DNA of 64,000 nt from Simmondsia chinensis (GCA_018398585.1 JAGTTD010000010.1:1443501-1507500), one strand, 5' to 3'; shown: positions 10,807 through 21,645, counted from the first letter of the stretch. The notes: generated from the letters alone by a model not told the origin. A program made the numbers and translations.

Positions 10807-11907
10807 TGTTAGAAAAATGATACAAGCTAAATTCAAATTAGTAGAAAAGTTGTATCCACCCCATTGTAAATACAAAACAAAGTTTCCCAATCCCACAATG
10901 ACAATTTAAAAGGGGGTTGTTGAGTTTATAAGGGTGAATGCTTTTTAGTCCACTTGAATTAAGCCTTGGGTGAAGGAATGGTGGGAACCACACGCGCACC
11001 GCCCGCCCGCCGTGCCGTGCTTAGGCGTGGGTGTGGGTGAGTTTTTTACACCGGGTATATTTATTTTACGGAAAATAATCAACGGCTAAAACCGTTTTCT
11101 AGCCGTTGGTAATTAAAACAGATTTCACAATTTATTGCCGCTGGAAATTAAATCTCACCATTCATTACATTACCGTTTTTGGTCGTTGGTAATTAAAATC
11201 AGGGCCTTAATTCTTCCTTTATAAATATGGGGGTTGTACAGTGCATCAAAATATATAGAAATAGAAAACCCTAGCTCCCAAAGTGCTGTGATCGGTAGCC
11301 TCGACCTCCGCTAGCCGCTGCCGACGCTGTCGTCTTCTCCGTCGTCCTTGGCCGCCGGCCTTCACCTCGGGCCGAACACGGTAGAAGCAGTTTGTTAAGT
11401 TTTTGAGGGTAAAACCTCTTCGGAAACAACGTTTTATGGGCAAAGTTCGAGGCGTTCCTAACCGGCAATTAACGAGTACACATTAAGGGTCGGATCGTGT
11501 AAACCTTGGAGGACGGCCGCCTACTCATCTGTTTGCAGCGAAGCAGAGGCGAAATCGTCTTTTAGGACAGTGGCATTTACCACGGCACGATATCATCGTT
11601 TTGTAAGATTTTTCTAATTACTTTCTCTTCCGGCATCCTAATCATTTCTCCAATTTCTGATATTAAGTATTTGATCGCTGGGTTCTGGTAATTTTGCCAT
11701 TTTTTCGCTAATTTCTTTCAGTGTATTTTTTACTAAATATTACTACATTTTTGTTGCATTCTTTACTGAAATTCGCTGCTGCATTTCACGAAAAATATAC
11801 TGTTTTCACTGCTTCTTCCTGCTTTAATTTTGCTGTATTTTTAGTCGTATTATCGCAGTACATCACATTGTATTTTCGCTGTATTGTACGCGGTAATATT
11901 TCCAACA
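10807..11907 (+). repeat. 5' LTR
   Basis: Starts TGTTAGAAAAATGATACAAG and ends TATTTCCAACA. TATAAATA at 11220-11227 is followed by a GC-rich leader (about 11270-11400). A G-rich tract and TTGTTGAG at about 10912 look like a second, internal LTR start. Antisense open frames of about 65 codons in the GC-rich part also occur in the other LTR and are not genes. Confidence 0.87.
11220..11227 (+). promoter_or_regulatory. LTR TATA box
   Basis: TATAAATA about 410 bases into the 5' LTR; the 3' LTR keeps the same box at 16486-16493. It probably set the start of the retrotransposon RNA. Confidence 0.6.
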
Positions 11908-14900
11908 ATCTAAAAGACGATTTCTTGTTTGATATTCTGTGTGCTAGTTTTGGTAGTTACGTGATTGGGCTCGAGTATCAGTTAATAGATGAAGAGCTGT
12001 TGAGAGTGAGACTAGAACTTTTGAATGCAATGATACTTTTCGTATTTCAAGTATCCCAAGTGCTTGAAGATGCCAGTAGTAGGGGTTGAGTGCTTGTATG
12101 AGGAGTAATGGTAAATCCTTAGCGTATCTGCATTAAGTAAAATGACAATAGTTGAGAGCAGAAAACACAAGAGGTGGTTATTCATGTCAATGGCGGAATA
12201 GGGGAAAATGCTAAAGGTATTTGTATTTTATGGGTTTGGTTCAAGTCACGTCATTTTGTGCATATACTCAAAGAAATCCATTAGTGATATATTATTATTA
12301 TTGTATGAATTTATCTGGCAGAAGCAAATGAATGAGTACTATTTTTGGCATTATCTCAAGGTTTTTTGTGAGCAGTGAAATGAATGAGCTCCTCTTGTGG
12401 TATTGCCCCCTTGTTTGGTGCATTTGGGTTGTGTGTTCCAAGCTGTTTGGGATTTCTTGCGTTTTAGGCTTTTTTCTTATACTATAGGCTCCCTTGTATT
12501 AACAGAACAGGGTTCTCTGAAATCGAGTGGTGCGTGCCGTTTTCTGGTGCTTCTGGCTGATGCTTAGTGTAAGCATCTTTGATGGCAAAGCATTTTTCAT
12601 TCATCATTTTCACGATTGGGCGACTTCTATGGTGCTTCACTAGTTGTCAGTGTTGGGCATGTTAGGACTCCCCTTCGCATGTATTCAATGGGATATGAAG
12701 GCGTTAGTTTAAAATTTTCTTTTCTATTTTTTTTTTTTTTGTAGATTTTGTTTTTGGAAACTATTGTTCCTGCCTTCATACATTCTCTTTAATTTTTTAA
12801 GACTTTGAATTTCTTTCCAGAGATTGTGGAAAAAGTAATGTTCCTGGTTATGACAAACTTTCTTCCATCTTTAGTATTGAGTTGGGTATCGACTATTGGA
12901 TATGATATGACACTTGAATACTCCAAATTATACCAACTTGTATTGAAATCCTTGAAGATAGTCATATCTGACCTATGGATATATAGACTTATGGATATGT
13001 AGTTGTATCCCAGTCCTTCCCTCTTCTCCTAGGCTCCTAGCAACAAAGATTTCTAGTAGGTTGCTGCTGCGTGGACACTCCCTGGGTGATGGGAGTTGCC
13101 TGCGTCCCTGGTGCGTTGAGCGAGTTTGTCCGTGGGTATGGACACTCCTTGATGGGTGGAGCACTCTAACGAGAAACTTTTATGGAAAACCAGAGGGGTT
13201 TTAGGATTTCTAAATAAAAAGAAAGTTTATGTGTTTGAAACTCTTTATGTGGATAAAATTCTTAGAGACTTTGATCATTGTGGAAGGATAATAGGACTTG
13301 TGAGATTTTGTGAAAACCCATATGTGACTTAGTGTATTAGTCTCAATGATGATGTGTCTCATGTATTTTCCATGTCTATGTTTGAAGAATTGTGAATACG
13401 TTATCACATGTTACTTAAAATGATGAAAAGCATATTGTTTTAAATGTTGAAATATGTCCTTTTCAAGCTGAATGTGCTGCTATATATTGTTTTGGCTATA
13501 TGTTGCTGTCCCTAGTGTCATATATAGATTGTGGGCTGTAAGATGCTCATGTTGTTATGGACTTTTACATGATGGATTTTGTAAGTACAGGAGTAATACT
13601 TGTTGTTTATGATGTGCAACTACTGTATGTTGTGTACATACTGCAGGTTATGCAATATAGCCACTGAATGTTGCTGTCCATACTGGTATTATGGTGGTTT
13701 TTGGACTGTTCCGCTGATTCTTCAGTTTGTAGTTGTGAAAACATGATATGTTTGAGTCATATGAGGACTTGTGTTATCTTTGGAGACTTGCGTGCCCTTT
13801 AGGATCATTATTTCACGTTTCTTTTCTAAGTCTGGGAAAAGAGTAAGGTGCTGGCCACATGAAAACCTTGATTGGTCATAGGCTTATTATTTAGCTTGTG
13901 CCTAGATGCCTTGTTTGGTTATTGTCATATGTTGTGTGCTCACGTTGGCCGTTTGAATGACATACTATATGACCCTAGTGTTCATTTGATGAGAATAAAA
14001 ATGTGGCATCACATCACAAGCCAAATATACTAGGTAATTGATAGTGTTATGTTTTTGGTGAATAATTCAACACTCGTCCCTTTATATCATATGTTAGTGG
14101 TGGACCTTGTCTACAAACATTGATCCAAATAATGAATATTAAAGTGCTCTAATTAAATAGCTGAAGCACTAGTGAGGTACTATGAATGGAATTTATGTTG
14201 TAGTAGACTCCGTGTTGTGTTGGGTGTTTGATCTCGTTGAGATACATTCTACTAATTACAATTTGTTTTTGACACCCCGTTGAAACTTGCATGTTTTAGT
14301 TATCCTTTTAACACTGAGTTAGCAGGTAGAAAAATCTAACGGCCTAAGAATGCAGTGTGATACAGTGCATTGTGGGGGGCTGTAAAAGCACCAGAGAGCC
14401 TATAAGGTATGTTGTCAGGTGATAACCTTTTCTGACTATTATGTTTTTACCGCTGTTTACTAGTTATAGCTAGCTCATGGAAATTCATTATGGTGGAAAT
14501 ATTGTTTGTCGATTGCCCAAAGTCGAAGTAAATATCTTAATGATGCTAAGCACTTGGGCTTGAGAGCCTTGTAGAGGCTTAGGGAGCCTTAAATAGAATT
14601 GTAAAAGGGACCTTATAAATTATGGTCTTCTATACCTCTTTCTCTTGATATCACCAAAATTTGATACAACATTGGTAAGACATGGACTACCCTCAATAGT
14701 AATAACGCATGTATGCTAAGTACGATGAGAATGGGTATATGGTCTTTTGTGACCTAAACTGGTGATAATGTTTCACAATTGTGGTGAGATGTGAAAGTGA
14801 TAAATTGCGGTAAATGTCTTTCGTGCCAACTGTATATACGATATACGAATGATATGTGTATTATGTGAATACTTGGGGGTGGAGATATGATTTTAATGAT

Positions 14901-15203
14901 ATGATATTTGCTCCACTATTGTGTTATAATGACTTTTATTGAAGTTGGCGGGCGATGGAGCTAGTTGTTTAACAGCTCGTTGTAGATATCTCAAAGTGGG
15001 GGTGAGAGCAACTTGGCGATGGAGCTAGTTGTTTAACAGCTCATTGCAGGTACCTCAATGTCGGGGTAAGAGCAACTCATGATTGATGTTGGCAGTAGTC
15101 AACTCTGAAGTACCGCTTTGTTGTAATACAGTGTTGAAGTGCCTTTGTGGGGGCTTCCAGCTCCATTAGTGTCACTTCATTGTGACAGTCAGCTGCAACT
15201 GCT
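11908..15203. other. Retrotransposon interior without recognisable coding
   Basis: Nearly 3.3 kb between the 5' LTR and the RNase H scrap. No tRNA-Met type primer site follows the LTR (it reads ATCTAAAAGACG). No gag or pol motif was found in the short frames. The interior seems replaced or heavily decayed. Confidence 0.6.
14945..15075 (+). repeat. Imperfect tandem repeat, two copies of about 65 bp
   Basis: GGCGATGGAGCTAGTTGTTT and AACAGCTC, ending in GAGAGCAACT or AAGAGCAACT, occur twice in tandem inside the retrotransposon. Confidence 0.75.
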
Positions 15204-15410
15204 GTGGTAGAGAACAAGGTTCATAATGGCAAGAGGAGACACATTCGTCTCAGGCATAAGACCGTGAGAGATCTAATAGAAAGTGGAGTGATATCACTAG
15301 ACTATGTAAAGTCTGAAAAGAATCTTACGGATCCGTTGACAAAAGGTCTTTGTCGTAAAATGATTGTAGAAACGTCGAGGGGGATGGGACTGAAGTCTGT
15401 ACACAAATAA
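15204..15410 (+). pseudogene. Copia polyprotein remnant, RNase H C-terminus
   Basis: The 68-codon open stretch contains HIRLRHKTVRDLIESGVISL, DYVKSEKNLTDPLTKGL and RGMGLKS. These match the end of the RNase H domain of Ty1/copia polyproteins, where the family reads KHI..RH..IR..i..G.i....V.s..N.aDplTKgL. No upstream reverse transcriptase or RNase H core is present in this frame. It does not start at an ATG, so it is a fragment. Confidence 0.85.
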
Positions 15411-15514
15411 ACTATGATGTATCCAACCTGGGCTTATCAGGTTCAATGTGAAAAGTCATAGTTTCATTCAAAGATATGCACTGTGTTTTATGTTGTCCCT
15501 CTCTATGGTGTGAC

Positions 15515-15645
15515 AGTGCGGAGACGGGTCCAATGCCGTGTGTTGGCGGTGTAAGCGTGACTTGCACATAACGGACACTGTTTGGAGATGGGTCCAATGC
15601 TGTATGTTGGCGGTGTGAGCACGACTTGCACATGACAGGACACTG
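15515..15645 (+). repeat. Tandem repeat of about 65 bp in the 3' untranslated part
   Basis: GGGTCCAATGC, TGTTGGCGGTGT, CGACTTGCACAT and GGACACTGTTT occur twice in a row between the polyprotein end and the 3' LTR. Antisense open frames here arise from the repetition. Confidence 0.75.
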
Positions 15646-16059
15646 TTTGTATGTTACCGGGGTAAGGTTGAGCTTTAGCTTTTAATGGACCCATATCCAT
15701 ATGTTTGGTGGTGTGCGGTAACACACACTTGATGGGATCCACCTATATAGGTGTGGGAGTCTGGCCGCTCCGTATGAAGGATTAAGACTTGCCTTCTAGA
15801 GCACCTATGAATATCCAGGACGAGCGCATGGCCGATTAAACGCGCCAAACCGCAGGAGTTGCCGAGATCTGAAGTTCGGTACGTGTCCAAGTGGAAGACT
15901 ATACAACCCCTTGTGAGGTTCAAGACGAAAGTCACCTTGCAAGATGTTGGTCCTAAACTTGGGTTACACTAGGTGACGATTCAAGTTGCAAGACATCGGC
16001 ACTGAAAAACAGAACTCCCTTTGCCCAATCTATTCCTTTCTTTCTCTTTCACTTGTATC

Positions 16060-16072
16060 CTTTGTGGGGGAT
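16060..16072 (+). other. Polypurine tract before the 3' LTR
   Basis: TTTGTGGGGGAT lies directly before the LTR start TGTTAG, in the position where plus-strand DNA synthesis is primed. Confidence 0.65.
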
Positions 16073-17173
16073 TGTTAGAAAAATGATACAAGCTAAATTC
16101 AAATTAGTAGAAAAGTTGTATCCACCCCATTGTAAATACAAAACAAAGTTTCCCAATCCCACAATGACAATTTAAAGGGGGATTGTTGAGTTTATAAGGG
16201 TAAATGTTTTTTAATCCACGTGAATTAAGCCTTGGGTGAAGGAATGGTGGGAACCACACGCGCGCCGCCCGCCCGGCGTGCCGTGCTCGGGCGTGGGTGT
16301 GGGTGAGTTTGTTACACCGGGTATATTTATTTTAGGGAAAATAATCAACATCTAAAACCGTTTTCTAGCCGTTGGTAATTAAAACAAATTTCACAATTTA
16401 TTGCCGCTGGAAATTAAATCTCACCATTCATTACATTACCGTTTTTGGTCGTTGGTAATTAAAATCAGGGCCTTAATTCTTCCTTTATAAATATGGGGGT
16501 TGTACAGTGCATCAAAATATATAGAAATAGAAAACCCTAGCTCCCAAATTGCTGTGATCGGTAGCCTCGACCTCCGCTCGCCGTTGCCGACGCCGCCGTC
16601 TTCTCCGTCGTCCTTGGCCGCCGGCCTTCACCTCTGGCCGAACATGGTAGAAGCAGTTTGTTAAGTTTTCGAGGGTAAAACCTCTTCGGAAACAACGTTT
16701 TATGGGCAAAGTTCGAGGCGTTCCTAACCAGCAATTAACGAGTGCACGTTAAGGGTCGGATCGTGTAAATCTTGGAGGACGGCCGCCTACTCATCTGTTT
16801 GCACCGAAGCAGAGCGAAATCGTCTTTTGGGACAGTGGCATTTACCACGGCACGATATCATCGTTTTGTAAGATCTTTCTAACTACTTTCTCTTCCGGCA
16901 TCCTAATCGATTTCTCCAATTTCTGATATTAACTATTTGATCGCTGGGTTCTAGTAATTTCGTCATTTTTTCTCTAATTTCTTTCAGTGTATTTTTTACT
17001 AAATATTACTACATTTTTGTTGCATTCTTTACTGAAATTCGCTACTGCATTTCATGAAAAATATACTATTTTTACTGCTTCTTCCTGCTGTAATTTTACT
17101 GTATTTTTATTCGTATTATCGCAGTACATCACATTGTATTTTCGCTGTATTGTACGCGGTAATATTTCCAATA
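16073..17173 (+). repeat. 3' LTR
   Basis: Same length as the 5' LTR and starts with the same TGTTAGAAAAATGATACAAG. Substitutions are scattered, densest around the GC-rich GCCCGCCCG part. TATAAATA at 16486-16493. The last base pair but one has changed from C to T (CAATA in place of CAACA). Confidence 0.87.
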
Positions 17174-17419
17174 ACATGGCTAATAGTTAGTCATGTTTGT
17201 TAGGATGGTTATGTTGAATTGATTATATGAGTGTGTGTTAGGTGACTATATTTTTAGGCTATACAATCTGAAATATAAAGGTTATGTGAGAGATAATTTA
17301 GGTGTAAATTAGTATTACGCCCCTCCTTTAACTTTATATATATAGGCTTAAGGTATTAGAAGAGAGGCATGAATGAAATTGAATGTTGAATCTCTCTCCC
17401 TCTCTCTCTACGTCTGTTT

Positions 17420-17977
17420 TAGGGCTGGCAAAATCTGACACGACATAATAATACAACACGAAGATAGGGGGTCCGGGTTGGGTTTTTGAAGCCGAGTTAA
17501 ATTTGGTTTGACCTGTTTAACCCGTTTAGGTAATTGAGTTGAATTTAGGTTTGACTAGTATAACCCATTTACAATACGCTTGACCCGTTTATGTACTTAT
17601 GTTAGGTATTTGAATGATAGACTATTGTTATTATTTATATATTTTTGGTAGCCTATCTCTCATAAGATGATTTAAATTGTATTTAGTAATGCTAATTTGA
17701 TAATTTATTTTAACAATTATAAATGTCATGTAGTTATTGCTAATATCAACTGTGACGTATATTATTAACATGTTTGTAAGTTGACAAACTAACTTTTAAT
17801 GAAAAAAGTCACCCACATAATTAAATAGGTAATCTACGGTTTACCCATTTAATAATTAGGTTAGGTAAGGGTTGAGAGTTCTTAACCCTTTTAATAAATG
17901 GGTTGGGTCCCGGTGGACCCAATTTCTAAGGCAACTCAAATAACACGAACACGAGCATGACACATTTGCCAGCCCTA
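17420..17977 (-). mobile_element. hAT-family element, T2 copy of the 8372 insertion
   Basis: Starts TAGGGCTGGCAAA and ends with its exact inverse TTTGCCAGCCCTA, the best preserved termini in the window. The right flank is GTCTCTCC (17978-17985); the left is GTCTGTTT, mutated from the duplication seen intact around 8372. Inherited through the tandem duplication. Confidence 0.88.
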
Positions 17978-17994
17978 GTCTCTCCCTCCTCTTA

Positions 17995-18150
17995 CTATCA
18001 TATCCACCAGTGCCTTCAGTGGTAGGAGGCGAGTGATGGGGATAGAGTTGCTTTAGATCAAAAAGTCAGGAGTTCGATTCCCTAACTTAATTGGCTCCTA
18101 TAGTATGTGGGTTAGCTGCATGGGCGAGGGTTTACCTCTATCTCTCCCTC
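17995..18150 (+). repeat. tRNA-derived SINE-like repeat, T2 copy
   Basis: Counterpart of 8985-9150, with AGTGGTAGGAGG and AGGAGTTCGATTCCC. A short internal deletion removed part of the region after the B-box-like motif. Confidence 0.5.
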
Positions 18151-18449
18151 CCTTTCCTTTACTATATAAATCTTATCCTATACTTGTATATCTTCATACT
18201 TTATACAAATTCTATGAGTTATATATAAATTACTATTATCTTGAGTTAGATTCATTGATTGATTCATTGATCTGTGTGTGGACTGATTATAGATCATGAC
18301 ATTCTCCTTTTTTGCGAGTTATACGTGTTCGAATTATACAAGTTATATACAAATTACTATTATCTTGAGCGGATTCATTGATTGATTCATTGATCTGTGT
18401 GTGGACTGATTATAAAACATAACATTCTCTTTTTTCTCTTTCTTTTGCC

Positions 18450-18537
18450 AGTTGTTATCTGGTCCAGACCTTGTTTTTGCGAGTGCGCCTGTCTTGTATT
18501 GCGTTTTCAATGCTCTATATTGGAAAAAAAAAGATTA
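18450..18537 (+). repeat. LINE-like 3' end present in T2 only
   Basis: A GT-rich stretch ending TGGAAAAAAAAAGA. The flanks repeat ATTATAAAACATAACATTCTC and GATTATAGCATTCTC, which look like an imperfect target duplication. T1 lacks it. Confidence 0.4.
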
Positions 18538-18704
18538 TAGCATTCTCCTTATCTGGAGTAAGAAATGAAATACAATACTCTAAAATTCTCTCTTCTCAAT
18601 TTTACAATCTTCTCCTAGTTTTCTCATCTTCTCCTTAACTCTGTTTCTATTGTTTATCTCTCCCTGTATTTTTACTCTAAATAGTTCAAGCGTAGATACA
18701 ATCT

Positions 18705-19184
18705 GATGTAGCGCGTGAATGAGAATCTTGGGATTAAGGAGCCTCTAACCCATTGGTTGTACCAAACGATGTCGGATTAAGAGGGATCGGCTAAAACTCG
18801 TTGACTCTGCGAATACCTGAGCAATAACCTAAAAGAGGAGCTATGCAATTTTTATTGAACTATTTCAAATTAAAAACTATAAAGATCAACTCAAACAAAA
18901 CAATTCATAAAATTATTCTTCATCAAAAAGCTTCCAAAAACTATAAACTAATGACCTATTTATAGACAGATAAAACTCACTCATAATAATAATAATATAA
19001 TTCTAAGAACTAGTCCTACTTTAAATTAAACTATACTACTTCTAATAATAATATAACTCCAAAATCCTAAATTTAATTACATAATTCAATAAAATCAAAC
19101 ACTAATAAATAAAATCTTAATTATACCATAATTAAAACTCCTTTTATCCTCTCGATTAAGTTATTTTGATCCCTATTTGCATCG
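18705..19184. mobile_element. 480-bp insertion specific to T2, unclassified
   Basis: Flanked by CAATCT at 18699-18704 and 19185-19190; T1 (about 9475) has uninterrupted sequence. The left part is mixed composition, the right part is A-rich on the plus strand. Possible solo LTR on the minus strand, but the ends do not form clean TG...CA with a 5-bp duplication. Confidence 0.55.
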
Positions 19185-19329
19185 CAATCTAGTCATATTG
19201 TACTAAAGAAGCCGAAGAACAAGAAAGAGGGACGCAAAAATAAAACCCAAAAAACAATAATGCAAAAACAGGATGCTTCTTACCCTAAATAATATTATTA
19301 TAATAAAACCCAAAAATGACATAAATAAG

Positions 19330-19690
19330 AAAGAATTTTTATGCTAAAGGTTTCTGTACTTTTTTTAGTTATATTAATTTAGTCCTTATACTTGTAATTG
19401 GGTCAATTTAGTACCTTTACAGTTAACTTATATTGTGTTGATTTAGACTTTTGATCGAATTTAAGTTAAGTTGTTCATGTACTTCTTAACAATATAATTA
19501 TGTTAGATGCAAGTAATCCATTTTTAATCCAACTATTGACTCAATTTAACTGTACTCAAGACCGAGCCATTTAAAATTTTATTAACAATTTAATATAAAT
19601 TATACTATAAGAACTAAATTGACATAATTAAAAGTATAGATATAAATTGATACAATGGATAAAGTATAGGGGCCTTTAATGTAAATAACC
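19330..19690. mobile_element. MITE with long inverted ends, T2 copy
   Basis: Counterpart of 9604-9965, with the same inverted ends (CTAAAGGTTTCTGTACTTT and GTATAGGGGCCTTTAAT). Confidence 0.55.
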
Positions 19691-19939
19691 CTTTTATATT
19701 AGCATCAATTCCATATTCAATAAAGAAACTCATTAATTAGTGCCACAAGCGAGTATTGTATTAAAAAATCACTGTCCTCGATCAATAATTGTTACTGTAA
19801 CATATTTCCTTACACAAATTTAACGAAGAAACTCTTCCCAAGTCATAACTTGTAAAAAAATAAAATAAAATAAAGCCAAAGATTTACAAAAAGAATATGA
19901 AATAATCAAGAAACCAATTTTATCTTCCTTTTTGAAAGA

Positions 19940-20254
19940 TCATGAATTCTTCACTATCGAGATCAGATTAGTGAAGTAATATTCACTGCAAGGAACTGTC
20001 AGTCTATCCACTTCATGCCCACACCCGAACTCTTCTTCCGCCTTTGCCAACAGTTCTTGAAACAATGGGTGCTTCAAGTACGATATCGGAACCAAGAACC
20101 GCTTTCTTTCTTTATCTCGATCCCCCACATAGACCGCAAAATGCCCCTTCTTGGGCACTTGAATGTCCTTTGGTTTGTCTACTACATACTGTTCAGTAGA
20201 TGAATATCGAGATCCTTTTCTGATAACTTGCTTGGCATGGCTAAGAATCCGCAT
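19940..20254 (-). CDS. SAUR family auxin-responsive protein
   Basis: A 104-residue intronless protein from the ATG at 20254 (MRILSHAKQVIRKGS). A longer frame exists upstream but lacks the family-typical start, so this ATG was chosen. The SAUR core runs from about residue 42 to the end: KKGHFAVYVGD, RKRFLVPISYLKHPLFQELL, AEEEFGCGHEVDRLTVPCS and LISIVKNS. Length and motif order are those of plant SAURs, which are known to bind and inhibit PP2C.D phosphatases and so keep plasma-membrane proton pumps active during cell expansion. A TATA-like run lies about 130 bases upstream. This gene is the parent of the truncated copy at 10217. It differs from the plus-strand array genes and is nearest to the dead type-2 genes there. 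Confidence 0.92.
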   Translation of the reverse strand: MRILSHAKQVIRKGSRYSSTEQYVVDKPKDIQVPKKGHFAVYVGDRDKERKRFLVPISYLKHPLFQELLAKAEEEFGCGHEVDRLTVPCSEYYFTNLISIVKNS

Positions 20255-20382
20255 ATTTGTCAGAGAAACAGAACAAACAAAGATCAATCGGGTTAGATCG
20301 TTATTTCGGAGAGAAGAAAAGAAGAGAGAGAATGTGATGAGATTTTTGATATATTTTTTTTCCTATGAAGCTCATGGGTGTG

Positions 20383-20392
20383 TATATATATA
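20383..20392 (-). promoter_or_regulatory. TATA-like box of the minus-strand SAUR
   Basis: On the minus strand this run reads TATATATA about 130 bases before the ATG, giving a leader of roughly 100 bases. The TA-rich context makes the exact box uncertain. Confidence 0.5.
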
Positions 20393-20400
20393 GAGATATA

Positions 20401-21020
20401 TGGGGGGTGAATAAAAGTAGGTACACTAAAGAAGTATAAAAGACACATTTTTTATGCATGGGATAACGTCAACAACATGCAAATTGGGGGGTACGTAATA
20501 AACATGGGCGTACCTTTGTGTCCTTATATTATTATTGGAAATTAAACATATATATAATATTTTATATTTACAGTTTTTAATTTTTAAAAAATGAAAAATT
20601 ATGTTTGGAAATATTTTATTTTCTCATTTTTGACTCTTTTTAGTTTCTTTTCTAATTGGAAATAGAATAAAAAATTAGAAAAAATTTGGGTTTTTGTTTT
20701 CAAAATCAAAAACAAAAAGCAGAAACTAATATCAAACGGGCCCATAAATATCCATGACTGTGTAATATATTTTATTAGTTTCTTTTATATGGTAAGAGAT
20801 CACATAAGCTACACAGAGGGGACACCCCTCCCCACAATCGTCTTAAACCCTACTCCTTAGATGATGAAAGCGAGATTCAATCCTTGACCTCGTGCACCAC
20901 CTTTTAGAGATTTTACAGGTTGAAATAGTCGGGATTTTCAATAAGTATATAATATATGTCATACTATATGATCAGATCATGCAAAATACTACGCAATGTT
21001 TATATATTTTTTTTAATAAG
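20401..21020. other. SAUR upstream region; possible decayed MITE
   Basis: Promoter-side sequence of the minus-strand SAUR. At 20530-20745 an AT-rich stretch ends with AATATCAAACGGGCCC, the kind of tip seen on plant MITEs, but no matching left tip was found. Confidence 0.4.
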
Positions 21021-21201
21021 GGGTACTTATTTAGGCAAAAAGTTATTGTATTTTATCTAATCTATCAGTTTATTCCTTATAATCTTAATTGTGTCAATTT
21101 AGTCCCTTATATAATTTAAATTGTGTCAATTTAGTTCTTTAGTGGAAATTGAAGTTGAGTTAACGACATAATTTTGAACGCTTTTGTTATGTAAAATGCA
21201 A

Positions 21202-21269
21202 TTCGGGCACCACTTTAGAGGGTGTGCCGATTTTATACTGAGAATTATCTCTTTAATTATCGAAAAAAA
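21202..21269 (+). mobile_element. 68-bp LINE 3'-end insertion
   Basis: Ends TCTCTTTAATTATCGAAAAA. Flanking direct repeats are ATGTAAAATGCAA (21189-21201) and ATGTAAAATACAA (21270-21282), one mismatch in 13. An extreme 5' truncation. Confidence 0.75.
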
Positions 21270-21434
21270 ATGTAAAATACAAATAATATAAACTCACTTG
21301 CTAATTCAATTTAAACTCACCTATTACCCAAGCATTGTAAACTTTGTTACCAACTTGATGCTAATTGTACTTACAAACAAAATTGACACAATATGAATCG
21401 TAAATGGACTAAATTGATACAATTAAAAGTACAA

Positions 21435-21575
21435 CAACAACAACAACAATAAACCCAGTGTTTCAAAGGCTCCCGCATATGCAGGGTCCGGGAGAGGGTG
21501 AAATGTACGCAGTCTTACCCCTTAGGATACTACCCTAAAGGGAGACCCTGTCTGAGGACCCTCAACTTAAGGCAA
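21435..21575 (-). mobile_element. 5'-truncated SINE
   Basis: Left end begins with CAACAACAACAACAA, the inverse of a TTG-repeat tail. The body matches the other SINEs (minus strand GGGAGCCTTTGAAACACTGG), with no 5S head. Perfect 14-bp duplications AATTAAAAGTACAA lie at 21421-21434 and 21576-21589. Confidence 0.85.
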
Positions 21576-21645
21576 AATTAAAAGTACAAAAACTAAATTG
21601 ATACAATAGACAAAGTAAAAGGACCTTCAGATAGATAACCCTAAA

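Larger units (their letters stand above)
10807..17173 (+). mobile_element. Ty1/copia LTR retrotransposon, pol mostly lost
   Basis: Two 1101-bp direct LTRs (10807-11907 and 16073-17173) enclose a 4165-bp interior, with target duplications ACATG at 10802-10806 and 17174-17178. The first LTR has TG...CA ends; the second ends ...CCAATA where the first has CCAACA. The LTRs differ by a few percent by eye. The only coding trace is an RNase H tail at 15204-15410, which fixes the orientation and the copia family. No gag, protease, integrase or reverse transcriptase frame remains. The equivalent site in T1 (about 7555) is uninterrupted, so insertion followed the tandem duplication. Confidence 0.88.
10428..20150. 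repeat. Tandem duplication copy T2 (expanded by insertions)
   Basis: Homologous to T1 but enlarged by the LTR retrotransposon at 10807-17173 and a 480-bp insertion at 18705-19184. It ends in the intact SAUR gene. Matching landmarks include CAAAAGCAAGTGTTTGAC at 10658 and 7360, and CATAGCCAAATTATTAA at 10785 and 7540. Confidence 0.82.
21022..21645. mobile_element. MITE carrying two nested retroelement insertions
   Basis: Inverted ends (AGTTATTGTATTTTATCTA, TCAATTTAGTCCC and, on the right, AAATTGATACAATAGACAAA) match the 9604 family. Inside lie a 68-bp LINE end (21202-21269) and a SINE (21435-21575), each with its own target duplication. The DNA element must therefore be older than both. Confidence 0.6.

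Noticed and set aside
11246..11468. Arginine-rich antisense proteins
   Set aside because: They lie in the GC-rich part of an LTR and recur in the other LTR at 16512-16734, in two frames at once.
14945..15645. CRISPR-like array
   Set aside because: Only two adjacent imperfect copies of each of two different repeats, without spacers, inside a retrotransposon.
15412..15935. Minus-strand frames
   Set aside because: They fall on tandem repeats and the 3' untranslated part of the retrotransposon; no domain.
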